Source: Synaphobranchus kaupii
Taxonomy: Eukaryota; Chordata; Actinopteri; Anguilliformes; Synaphobranchidae
Reading direction: 5' to 3'
Length of the DNA: 64,000 nt
Assembly (NCBI GenBank): GCA_029718625.1
Contig: CM056379.1
Location: 68,690,670 to 68,754,669 of the forward strand
Every line of letters begins with the position of its first letter. Position 1 is the first letter of the stretch. The position numbers were made by a program, and so were the translations under genes. The notes below the pieces were generated by a model that saw only the letters and a list, made by a program, of their open reading frames with translations, made no database searches and was not told the origin of the DNA. This document shows positions 48,701 through 62,400 of the stretch, in pieces.

Positions 48701-50300
48701 CAAAATAAATACACTAGAGTATAGCTCAAATTTCCATCTTATAAATATATATTTTTTATTTTTCATCAAAATAAAACGACTAAAATTTCAATAGCTTCTG
48801 TGACATATGATGAAGACGGACGCCTCAAACCAATTTTAGTGTTGTCAAAGACATTATAGCTCAAATATAGAGTTGATTATTTTTTAAATTTTCCGTTTGT
48901 AAATTTTAAATGAATTTTTCTTCAAATTTAAAATGCAAACATTTCAATAGCTTCTGTGACATGTGACTAAGATGCCTCAAACCAACTGTAATGTTGTCAG
49001 ATACATTCGCCAATTTACAAGCAATGCTTTTTCCAATTTTCCTTTTGTAAATTTTAAATAGATTTTTATTCAAAATAAAAGCACTAAAATTTCAATAGCT
49101 TCTGTGACATGTGACTAAGATGCCTCAAACCAACTAATGTTGTCAGATACATTACTTCTCCAATTTACAAGCAATGCTTTTTGCAATTTTCCTTTTGTAT
49201 ATTTTAGAGGATTTATTCTTCAAAATAAACAGACTAAAATGTTAATAGTTTCTGTAACATGTGACCAAGACACCTCAAACCAAGTTGCCTGTTGTCAGAG
49301 ACAGGATACCTCAAATCTACAACTGATTATTTTTAAAATTTTCCCTTTGTATATTTTAAAGGAATTTTTCTTAAAAATAAATACACTAAAATGTCAATAG
49401 TTTCTGTGTCACGTGACCAAGATACCTCAAAGCAAATTGACTGTTGTCACAGATAGTATAGCTCAAATTTCCCTCTCATAAATATATATTTTTTATTTTT
49501 CATCAAAATAAAACTACTAAAATTTCAATAGCTTCTGTGACATGTGACCAAAACACCTCAAACCAAGTTGCCTGTTGTCAGAGATAGGATAGCTTAAATT
49601 TACAACTGACTATTTTTCAAATTTTCCCTTTATATATTTTAAAGGAATTTTTCTTCAAAATAAATACACTAAAATGTCAATAGTTTCTGTAACATGTGAC
49701 CAAGACACCTCAAACCAAGTTGCCTGTTGTCAGAGACAGGAAACCTCAAATCTACAACTAATTATTTTTAAAATTTTCCCTTTGTATATTTTAAAAGAAT
49801 TTTTCTCCAAAATAAATAAACTAAAATGTCAATAGTTTCTGTGTCATGTGACCAAGATACCTCAAAGGAAATTGACTGTTGTCAGAGAGTATAGCTCAAA
49901 TTTCCCTCTTATAAATATATATTTTAAATTTTTCTTCAAAATAGAACTACTAAAATTTCAATAGCTTCTGTGACATATGATGAAGACGCATGCCTCAAAC
50001 CAATTTTAGTGTTCTCAAAGACATTATAGCTCAAATATAGAGTTGATTATTTTTTTAATTTTCCGTTTGTAAATTTTAAATGAATTTTTCTTCAAATTTA
50101 AAATGCTAACATTTCAATAGCTTCTGTGACATGTCACTAAGATGCCTCAAACCAACTGTAATGTTGTCAGATACATTCTCCACTTTACAAGCAATGCTTT
50201 TTCCAATTTTCCTTTTGTAAATTTTAAATTGATTTTTATTCAAAATAAAAGCGCTAAAATTTCAATAGCTTCTGTGACATGTGACTAAGATGCCTCAAAC
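39750..50300. repeat. 4,398-bp superrepeat, about 2.4 tandem copies
   Basis: Landmarks at 41458, 45856 and 50254, at 42351 and 46749, and at 44043 and 48441 are all spaced exactly 4,398 bp. Each unit contains two diverged 1,692-bp-spaced subunits (for example 42351 and 44043). The preceding spacing, 36388 to 41458, is 5,070 bp, i.e. one extra 672-bp segment around 39669-40340. Confidence 0.82.
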
Positions 50301-50329
50301 CAACTAATTTTGTCAGATACATTCTCCAA

Positions 50330-53300
50330 TTTACAAGCAATGCTTTTTGCAATTTTCCTTTTGTATATTTTAGAGGATTTATTCTTCGAAATAAACACAC
50401 TAAAATGTTAAGAGTTTCTGTAACATGTGACCAAGACACCTCAAACCAAGTTGCCTGTTGTCAGAGACAGGATACCTCAAATCTACAACTGATTATTTTT
50501 AAAATGTTCCCTTTGTATATTTTAAAGGAATTTTTCTTCAAAATAAATACACTAAAATGTCAATAGTTTATGTGTCATGTGACGAAGATACCTCAAAGCA
50601 AATTGACTGTAGTCAGAGATAGTATAGCTCAAATTTCCCTCTCATAAATATATATTTTTTATTTTTCATCAAAATAAAACTACTAAAATTTCAATAGCTT
50701 CTGTGACATGTGACCAAGACACCTCAAACCAAGTTGCCTGTTGTCAGAGACAGGATAGCTTAAATTTACAACTGACTATTTTTCAAATTTTCCCTTTATA
50801 TATTTTAAAGGAATTTTTCTTCAAAATAAATACACTAAAATGTCAATAGTTTCTGTAACATGTGACCAAGACACCTCAAACCAAGTTGCCTGTTGTCAGA
50901 GACAGGATACCTCAAATCTACAACTGATTATTTTTAAAATTTTCCCTTTGTATATTTTAAAAGAATTTTTCTCCAAAATAAATAAACTAAAATGTCAATA
51001 GTTTCTTTGTCATGTGACCAAGATACCTCAAAGGAAATTGACTGTTGTCAGAGAGTATAGCTCAAATTTCCCTCTTATAAATATATATTTTAAATTTTTC
51101 TTCAAAATAGAACTACTAAAATTTCAATAGCTTCTGTGACATGTGATGAAGACGCACGCCTCAAACCAATTTTAGTGTTGTCAAAGACATTATAGCTCAA
51201 ATATACAGTTGATTATTTTTTTAATTTTCCGTTTGTAAATTTTAAATGAATTTTTCTTCAAATTTAAAATGCAAACATTCCAATAGCTTCTGTGACATGT
51301 GACTAAGATGCCTCAAACCAACTGTAATGTTGTCAGATACATTCTCCAATTTACAAGCAATGCTTTTTCCAATTTTCCTTTTGTAAATTTTAAATAGATT
51401 TTTATTCAAAATAAAAGCACTAAAATGTCAATAGCTTCTGTGACATATGATGAAGACGCATGCCTCAAACCAATTTTAGTGTTCTCAAAGACATTATAGC
51501 TCAAATATAGAGTTGATTATTTTTTTAATTTTCCGTTTGTAAATTTTAAATGAATTTTTCTTCAAATTTAAAATGCTAACATTTCAATAGCTTCTGTGAC
51601 ATGTCACTAAGATGCCTCAAACCAACTGTAATGTTGTCAGATACATTCTCCACTTTACAAGCAATGCTTTTTCCAATTTTCCTTTTGTAAATTTTAAATC
51701 GATTTTTATTCAAAATAAAAGCGCTAAAATTTCAATAGCTTCTGTGACATGTGACTAAGATGCCTCAAACCAACTAATTTTGTCAGATACATTCTCCAAT
51801 TTACAAGCAATGCTTTTTGCAATTTTCCTTTTGTATATTTTAGAGGATTTATTCTTCGAAATAAACACACTAAAATGTTAAGAGTTTCTGTAACATGTGA
51901 CCAAGACACCTCAAACCAAGTTGCCTGTTGTCAGAGACAGGATACCTCAAATCTACAACTGATTATTTTTAAAATGTTCCCTTTGTATATTTTAAAGGAA
52001 TTTTTCTTCAAAATAAATACACTAAAATGTCAATAGTTCCTGTGTCATGTGACGAAGATACCTCAAAGCAAATTGACTGTTGTCAGAGATAGTATAGCTC
52101 AAATTTCCATCTCATAAATATATATTTTTTATTTTTCATCAAAATAGAACTACTAGAATTTCAATAGCTTCTGTGACATGTGACCAAGACACCTCAAACC
52201 AAGTTGCCTGTTGTCAGAGACAGGATAGCTTAAATTTACAACTGACTATTTTTCAAATTTTCCCTTTATATATTTTAAAGGAATTTTTCTTCAAAATAAA
52301 TACACTAAAATGTCAATAGTTTCTGTAACATGTGACCAAGACACCTCAAAGGAAATTGACTGTTGTCAGAGAGTATAGCTAAAATTTCCCTCTTATAAAT
52401 ATATATTTTAAATTTTTCTTCAAAATAGAACTACTAAAATTTCAATAGCTTCTGTGACATGTGATGAAGACGCACGCCTCAAACCAATTTTAGTGTTGTC
52501 AAAGACATTATAGCTCAAATATACAGTTGATTATTTTTTTAATTTTCCGTTTGTAAATTTTAAATGAATTTTTCTTCAAATTTAAAATGCAAACATTTCA
52601 ATAGCTTCTGTGACATGTGACTAAGATGCCTCAAACCAACTGTAATGTTGTCAGATACATTCTCCAATTTACAAGCAATGCTTTTTCCAATTTTCCTTTT
52701 GTAAATTTTAAATAGATTTTTATTCAAAATAAAAGCACTAAAATGTCAATAGCTTCTGTGACATATGATGAAGACGCATGCCTCAAACCAATTTTAGTGT
52801 TCTCAAAGACATTATAGCTCAAATATAGAGTTGATTATTTTTTTACTTTTCCGTTTGTAAATTTTAAATGAATTTTTCTTCAAATTTAAAATGCAAACAT
52901 TTCAATAGCTTCTGTGACATGTCACTAAGATGCCTCAAACCAACGGTAATGTTGTCAGATACATTCTCCAATTTACAAGCAATGGTTTTTTCCAATTTTC
53001 TTTTTGTAAATTTTAAATCGATTTTTATGCAAAATAAAAGCACTAAAATTTCAATAGCTTCTGTGACATGTGACTAAGATGCCTCAAACCAACTAATTTT
53101 GTCAGATACATTACTTCTCCAATTTACAAGCAATGCTTTTTGCAATTTTCCTTTTGTATATTTTAGAGGATTTATTCTTCGAAATAAACACACTAAAATG
53201 TTAAGAGTTTCTGTAACGTGTGACCAAGACACCTCAAACCAAGATGCCTGTTGTCAGAGACAGGATACCTCAAATCTACAACTGATTATTTTTAAAATGT

Positions 53301-56300
53301 TCCCTTTGTATATTTTAAAGGAATTTTTCTTCAAAATAAATACACTAAAATGTCAATAGTTCCTGTGTCATGTGACGAAGATACCTCAAAGCAAATTGAC
53401 TGTTGTCAGAGATAGTATAGCTCAAATTTCCATCTCATAAATATATATTTTTTATTTTTCATCAAAATAGAACTACTAGAATTTCAATAGCTTCTGTGAC
53501 ATGTGACCAAGACACCTCAAACCAAGTTGCCTGTTGTCAGAGACAGGATAGCTTAAATTTACAACTGACTATTTTTCAAATTTTCCCTTTATATATTTTA
53601 AAGGAATTTTTCTTCAAAATAAATACACTAAAATGTCAATAGTTTCTGTAACATGTGACCAAGACACCTCAAAGGAAATTGACTGTTGTCAGAGAGTATA
53701 GCTAAAATTTCCCTCTTATAAATATATATTTTAAATTTTTCTTCAAAATAGAACTACTAAAATTTCAATAGCTTCTGTGACATGTGATGAAGACGCACGC
53801 CTCAAACCAATTTTAGTGTTGTCAAAGACATTATAGCTCAAATATACAGTTGATTATTTTTTTAATTTTCCGTTTGTAAATTTTTAATGAATTTTTCTTC
53901 AAATTTAAAATGCAAACATTTCAATAGCTTCTGTGACATGTGACTGAGATGCCTCAAACCAACTGTAATGTTGTCAGATACATTCGCCAATTTACAAGCA
54001 ATGCTTTTTCAAATTTTCCTTTTGTAAGTTTTAAATAGATTTTTATTCAAAATAAAAGCAATAAAATTTCAATAGCTTCTGTGACATGTGACTAAGATGC
54101 CTCAAACCAACTAATGTTGTCAGATACATTACCTCTCCAATTTACAAGCAATGCTTTTTGCAATTTTCCTTTTGTATATTTTAGAGGATTTATTCTTCGA
54201 AATAAACACACTAAAATGTTAAGAGTTTCTGTAACATGTGACCAAGACACCTCAAACCAAGTTGCCTGTTGTCAGAGACAGGATACCTCAAATCTACAAC
54301 TGATTATTTTTAAAATGTTCCCTTTGTATATTTTAAAGGAATTTTTCTTCAAAATAAATACACTAAAATGTCAATAGTTTATGTGTCATGTGACGAAGAT
54401 ACCTCAAAGCAAATTGACTGTTGTCAGAGATAGTATAGCTCAAATTTCCCTCTCATAAATATATATTTTTTATTTTTCATCAAAATAAAACTACTAAAAT
54501 TTCAATAGCTTCTGTGACATGTGACCAAGACACCTCAAACCAAGTTGCCTGTTGTCAGAGACAGGATAGCTTAAATTTACAACTGACTATTTTTCAAATT
54601 TTCCCTTTATATATTTTAAAGGAATTTTTCTTCAAAATAAATACACTAAAATGTCAATAGTTTCTGTAACATGTGACCAAGACACCTCAAACCAAGTTGC
54701 CTGTTGTCAGAGACAGGATACCTCAAATCTACAACTGATTATTTTTAAAATTTTCCCTTTGTATATTTTAAAAGAATTTTTCTCCAAAATAAATAAACTA
54801 AAATGTCAATAGTTTCTTTGTCATGTGACCAAGATACCTCAAAGGAAATTGACTGTTGTCAGAGAGTATAGCTCAAATTTCCCTCTTATAAATATATATT
54901 TTAAATTTTTCTTCAAAATAGAACTACTAAAATTTCAATAGCTTCTGTGACATGTGATGAAGACGCACGCCTCAAACCAATTTTAGTGTTGTCAAAGACA
55001 TTATAGCTCAAATATACAGTTGATTATTTTTTTAATTTTCCGTTTGTAAATTTTAAATGAATTTTTCTTCAAATTTAAAATGCAAACATTCCAATAGCTT
55101 CTGTGACATGTGACTAAGATGCCTCAAACCAACTGTAATGTTGTCAGATACATTCTCCAATTTACAAGCAATGCTTTTTCCAATTTTCCTTTTGTAAATT
55201 TTAAATAGATTTTTATTCAAAATAAAAGCACTAAAATGTCAATAGCTTCTGTGACATATGATGAAGACGCATGCCTCAAACCAATTTTAGTGTTCTCAAA
55301 GACATTATAGCTCAAATATAGAGTTGATTATTTTTTTAATTTTCCGTTTGTAAATTTTAAATGAATTTTTCTTCAAATTTAAAATGCTAACATTTCAATA
55401 GCTTCTGTGACATGTCACTAAGATGCCTCAAACCAACTGTAATGTTGTCAGATACATTCTCCACTTTACAAGCAATGCTTTTTCCAATTTTCCTTTTGTA
55501 AATTTTAAATCGATTTTTATTCAAAATAAAAGCGCTAAAATTTCAATAGCTTCTGTGACATGTGACTAAGATGCCTCAAACCAACTAATTTTGTCAGATA
55601 CATTCTCCAATTTACAAGCAATGCTTTTTGCAATTTTCCTTTTGTATATTTTAGAGGATTTATTCTTCGAAATAAACACACTAAAATGTTAAGAGTTTCT
55701 GTAACATGTGACCAAGACACCTCAAACCAAGTTGCCTGTTGTCAGAGACAGGATACCTCAAATCTACAACTGATTATTTTTAAAATGTTCCCTTTGTATA
55801 TTTTAAAGGAATTTTTCTTCAAAATAAATACACTAAAATGTCAATAGTTCCTGTGTCATGTGACGAAGATACCTCAAAGCAAATTGACTGTTGTCAGAGA
55901 TAGTATAGCTCAAATTTCCATCTCATAAATATATATTTTTTATTTTTCATCAAAATAGAACTACTAGAATTTCAATAGCTTCTGTGACATGTGACCAAGA
56001 CACCTCAAACCAAGTTGCCTGTTGTCAGAGACAGGATAGCTTAAATTTACAACTGACTATTTTTCAAATTTTCCCTTTATATATTTTAAAGGAATTTTTC
56101 TTCAAAATAAATACACTAAAATGTCAATAGTTTCTGTAACATGTGACCAAGACACCTCAAAGGAAATTGACTGTTGTCAGAGAGTATAGCTAAAATTTCC
56201 CTCTTATAAATATATATTTTAAATTTTTCTTCAAAATAGAACTACTAAAATTTCAATAGCTTCTGTGACATGTGATGAAGACGCACGCCTCAAACCAATT

Positions 56301-57990
56301 TTAGTGTTGTCAAAGACATTATAGCTCAAATATACAGTTGATTATTTTTTTAATTTTCCGTTTGTAAATTTTAAATGAATTTTTCTTCAAATTTAAAATG
56401 CAAACATTTCAATAGCTTCTGTGACATGTGACTAAGATGCCTCAAACCAACTGTAATGTTGTCAGATACATTCTCCAATTTACAAGCAATGCTTTTTCCA
56501 ATTTTCCTTTTGTAAATTTTAAATAGATTTTTATTCAAAATAAAAGCACTAAAATGTCAATAGCTTCTGTGACATATGATGAAGACGCATGCCTCAAACC
56601 AATTTTAGTGTTCTCAAAGACATTATAGCTCAAATATAGAGTTGATTATTTTTTTACTTTTCCGTTTGTAAATTTTAAATGAATTTTTCTTCAAATTTAA
56701 AATGCAAACATTTCAATAGCTTCTGTGACATGTCACTAAGATGCCTCAAACCAACGGTAATGTTGTCAGATACATTCTCCAATTTACAAGCAATGGTTTT
56801 TTCCAATTTTCTTTTTGTAAATTTTAAATCGATTTTTATGCAAAATAAAAGCACTAAAATTTCAATAGCTTCTGTGACATGTGACTAAGATGCCTCAAAC
56901 CAACTAATTTTGTCAGATACATTACTTCTCCAATTTACAAGCAATGCTTTTTGCAATTTTCCTTTTGTATATTTTAGAGGATTTATTCTTCGAAATAAAC
57001 ACACTAAAATGTTAAGAGTTTCTGTAACGTGTGACCAAGACACCTCAAACCAAGATGCCTGTTGTCAGAGACAGGATACCTCAAATCTACAACTGATTAT
57101 TTTTAAAATGTTCCCTTTGTATATTTTAAAGGAATTTTTCTTCAAAATAAATACACTAAAATGTCAATAGTTCCTGTGTCATGTGACGAAGATACCTCAA
57201 AGCAAATTGACTGTTGTCAGAGATAGTATAGCTCAAATTTCCATCTCATAAATATATATTTTTTATTTTTCATCAAAATAGAACTACTAGAATTTCAATA
57301 GCTTCTGTGACATGTGACCAAGACACCTCAAACCAAGTTGCCTGTTGTCAGAGACAGGATAGCTTAAATTTACAACTGACTATTTTTCAAATTTTCCCTT
57401 TATATATTTTAAAGGAATTTTTCTTCAAAATAAATACACTAAAATGTCAATAGTTTCTGTAACATGTGACCAAGACACCTCAAAGGAAATTGACTGTTGT
57501 CAGAGAGTATAGCTAAAATTTCCCTCTTATAAATATATATTTTAAATTTTTCTTCAAAATAGAACTACTAAAATTTCAATAGCTTCTGTGACATGTGATG
57601 AAGACGCACGCCTCAAACCAATTTTAGTGTTGTCAAAGACATTATAGCTCAAATATACAGTTGATTATTTTTTTAATTTTCCGTTTGTAAATTTTTAATG
57701 AATTTTTCTTCAAATTTAAAATGCAAACATTCCAATAGCTTCTGTGACATGTGACTGAGATGCCTCAAACCAACTGTAATGTTGTCAGATACATTCGCCA
57801 ATTTACAAGCAATGCTTTTTCAAATTTTCCTTTTGTAAGTTTTAAATAGATTTTTATTCAAAATAAAAGCAATAAAATTTCAATAGCTTCTGTGACATGT
57901 GACTAAGATGCCTCAAACCAACTAATGTTGTCAGATACATTACCTCTCCAATTTACAAGCAATGCTTTTTGCAATTTTCCTTTTGTATAT
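50330..57990. repeat. 3,811-bp tandem duplication in the satellite
   Basis: Landmarks at 51724, 52868, 53099 and 54114 recur at 55535, 56679, 56910 and 57925, each exactly 3,811 bp later, with private variants such as AGTTTATGTG at 50566 and 54377 shared. The left half of the unit also resembles about 21.4-24.5 kb at an offset near 28.5 kb. Confidence 0.8.
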
Positions 57991-59414
57991 TTTAGAGGAT
58001 TTATTCTTCGAAATAAACACAATAAAATGTTAATAGTTTCTGTAACATGTGACCAAGACACCTCAAACCAAGTTGCCTGTTGTCAGAGACAGGATACCTC
58101 AAATCTACAACTGATTATTTTTCAAATTTTTCCTTATTATATTGTGAAGGAATTTTTCTTCAAAATAAATACACTAGAGAATAGCTCAAATTTCCATCTT
58201 ATAAATATATATTTTTTATTTTTCATCAAAATAAAACGACTAAAATGTCAATAGCTTCTGTGACATATGATGAAGACGGACACCTCAAACCAATTTTAGT
58301 GTTGTCAAAGACATTATAGCTCAAATATAGAGTTGATTATTTTTTTAATTTTCCGTTTGTAAATTTTAAATGAATTTTTCTTCAAATTTAAAATGCAAAC
58401 ATTTCAATAGCTTCTGTGACATGTGACTAAGATGCCTCAAACCAACTGTAATGTTGTCAGATACATTCTCCAATTTACAAGCAATGCTTTTTCCAATTTT
58501 CCTTTTGTAAATTTTAAATAGATTTTTATTCAAAATAAAAGCGCTAAAATGTCAATAGCTTCTGTGACATAAGATGAAGACGCATGCCTCAAACCAATTT
58601 TAGTGTTCTCAAAGACATTATAGCTCAAATATAGAGTTGATTATTTTTTTAATTTTCCGTTTGTAAATTTTAAATGAATTTTTCTTCAAATTTAAAATGC
58701 TAACATTTCAATAGCTTCTGTGACATGTCACTAAGATGCCTCAAACCAACTGTAATGTTGTCAGATACATTCTCCAATTTACAAGCAATGGTTTTTTCCA
58801 ATTTTCCTTTTGTAAATTTTAAATCGATTTTTATTCAAAATAAAAGCACTAAAATTTCAATAGCTTCTCTGACATGTGACTAAGATGCCTCAAACCAACT
58901 AATTTTGTCAGATACATTACTTCTCCAATTTACAAGCAATGCTTTTTGCAATTTTCCTTTTGTATATTTTAGAGGATTTATTCTTCGAAATAAACACACT
59001 AAAATGTTAAGAGTTTCTGTAACGTGTGACCAAGACACCTCAAACCAAGTTGCCTGTTGTCAGAGACAGGATACCTCAAATCTACAACTGATTATTTTTA
59101 AAATTTTTCCTTTTTATATTGTGAAGGAATTTTTCTTCAAAATAAATACACTAGAGTATAGCTCAAATTTCCATCTTATAAATATATATTTTTTATTTTT
59201 CATCAAAATAAAACGACTAAAATTTCAATAGCTTCTGTGACATATGATGAAGACGGACGCCTCAAACCAATTTTAGTGTTGTCAAAGACATTATAGCTCA
59301 AATATAGAGTTGATAATTTTTTTAATTTTCCGTTTGTAAATTTTAAATGAATTTTTCTTCAAATTTAAAATGCAAACATTTCAATAGCTTCTGTGACATG
59401 TCACTAAGATGCCT

Positions 59415-62400
59415 CAAACCAACTGTAATGTTGTCAGATACATTCTCCAATTTACAAGCAATGGTTTTTTCCAATTTTCCTTTTGTAAATTTTAAATCGA
59501 TTTTTATTCAAAATAAAAGCACTAAAATTTCAATAGCTTCTGTGACATGTGACTAAGATGCCTCAAACCAACTAATTTTGTCAGATACATTACTTCTCCA
59601 ATTTACAAGCAATGCTTTTTGCAATTTTCCTTTTGTATATTTTAGAGGATTTATTCTTCGAAATAAACACACTAAAATGTTAAGAGTTTCTGTAACGTGT
59701 GACCAAGACACCTCAAACCAAGTTGCCTGTTGTCAGAGACAGGATACCTCAAATCTACAACTGATTATTTTTAAAATGTTCCTTTGTATATTTTAAAGGA
59801 ATTTTTCTTCAAAATAAATACACTAAAATGTCAATAGTTCCTGTGTCATGTGACGAAGATACCTCAAAGCAAATTGACTGTTGTCAGAGATAGTATAGCT
59901 CAAATTTCCATCTCATAAATATATATTTTTTATTTTTCATCAAAATCGAACTACTAAAATTTCAATAGCTTCTGTGACATGTGACCAAGACACCTCAAAC
60001 CAAGTTGCCTGTTGTCAGAGACAGGATAGCTTAAATTTGCAACTGATTATTTTTCAAATTTTCCCTTTGTATATTTTAAAATAATTTTTCTCCAAAATAA
60101 ATAAACTAAAATGTCAATAGTTTCTGTGTCATGTGACCAAGATACCTCAAAGGAAATTGACTGTTGTCAGAGAGTATAGCTCAAATTTCCCTCTTATTAA
60201 TATATATTTTAAATTTTTCTTCAAAATAGAACTACTAAAATTTCAATAGCTTCTGTGACATGTGATGAAGACGCACGCCTCAAACCAATTTTAGTGTTGT
60301 CAAAGACATTATACCTCAAATATACATTTGATTATTTTTTTAATTTTCCGTTTGTAAATTTTAAATGAATTTTTCTTCAAATTTAAAATGCAAACATTTC
60401 AATAGCTTCTGTGACATGTGACTAAGATGCCTCAAACCAACTGTAATGTTGTCAGATACATTCGCCAATTTACAAGCAATGCTTTTTCCAATTTTCCTTT
60501 TGTAAATTTTAAATAGATTTTTATTCAAAATAAAAGCACTAAAATTTCAATAGCTTCTGTGACATGTGACTAAGATGCCTCAAACCAACTAATGTTGTCA
60601 GATACATTACTTCTCCAATTTACAAGCAATGCTTTTTGCAATTTTCCTTTTGTATATTTTAGAGGATTTATTCTTCGAAATAAACACACTAAAATGTTAA
60701 TAGTTTCTGTAACATGTGACCAAGACACCTCAAACCAAGTTGCCTGTTGTCAGTGACAGGATACCTCAAATCTACAACTGATTATTTTTAAAATTTTGCC
60801 TTTGTATATTTTAAAGGAATTTTTCTTCAAAATTAATACACTAGAGTATAGCTCAAATTTCGTTCTTATAAATATATATTTTTTATTTTTCTTCAAAATT
60901 AAACGACTAAAATTTCAATAGCTTCTGTGACATATGATGAAGACGGACGCCTCAAACCAATTTTAGTGTTGTCAAAGACATTATAGCTCAAATATAGAGT
61001 TGATTATTTTTTAAATTTTCCGTTTGCAAATTTTAAATGAATTTTTCTTGAAATTTAAAATGCTAACATTTCAATAGCTTCTGTGACATGTGACTAAGAT
61101 GCCTCAAACCAACTGTAATGTTGTCAGATACATTCTCCAATTTACAAGCAATGCTTTTTCCAATTTTACTTTTGTAAATTTTAAATCGATTTTTATTCAA
61201 AATAAAAGCACTAAAATTTCAATAGCTTCTGTGACATGTGACTAAGATGCCTCAAACCAAATAATTTTGTCAGATACATTACTTCTCCAATTTACAAGCA
61301 ATGCTTTTTGCAATTTTCCTTTTGTATATTTTAGAGGATTTATTCTTCGAAATAAACACAATAAAATGTTAATGGTTTCTGTAACATGTGACCAAGACAC
61401 CTCAAACCAAGTTACCTGTTGTCAGAGACAGGATACCTCAAATCTACAACTGATTATTTTTCAAATTTTGCCTTTGCATATTTTAAAGGAATTTCTCTTC
61501 AAAATAAATACACTAAAATGTCAATAGTTTCTGTGTCATGTCACCAAGATACCTCAAAGCAAATTGACTGTTGTCAGAGATAGTATAGCTCAAATTTCCC
61601 TCTCATAAATGTATATTTTTTATTTTTCATCAAAATAAAACTACTAAAATTTCAATAGCTTCTGTGACATGTGACCAAGACACCTCAAACCAAGTTGCCT
61701 GTTGTCAGAGACAGGATAGCTTAAATTTACAACTGATTATTTTTTAAATTTTCCCTTTGTATATTTTAAAAGAATTTTTCTCCAAAATAAATACACTAAA
61801 ATGTCAATAGTTTCTGTGTCATATGACCAAGATACCTCAAAGCAAATTGACTGTTGTCAGAGAGAGTATAGCTCAAATTTCCCTCTTGTAAATATATGTT
61901 TTATTTTTCTTCAAAATAAAATGACTAAAATTTCAATAGCTTCTGTGACATGTGACTAAGATGCCAAAAACCAAATAATTTTGTCAGATACATTACTTCT
62001 CCAATTTACAAGCAATGCTTTTTGCAATTTTCCTTTTGTATATTTTAGAGGATTTATTCTTCGAAATAAACACAATAAAATGTTAATGGTTTCTGTAACA
62101 TGTGACCAAGACACCTCAAACCAAGTTAACTGTAGTCAGAGACAGGATACCTCAAATCTACAACTGATTATTTTTCAAATTTTCCCTTTGTATATTTTAA
62201 AGGAATTTTTCTTCAAGATAAATACACTAAAATGTCAATAGTTTCTGTGTCATGTGACGAAGATACCTCAAAGCAAATTGACTGTTGTCAGAGATAGTAT
62301 AGCTCAAATTTCCCTCTCATAAATATATATTTTTTATTTTTCATCAAAATAAAACTACTAAAATTTCAATAGCTTCTGTGACATGTGACCAAGACACCTC

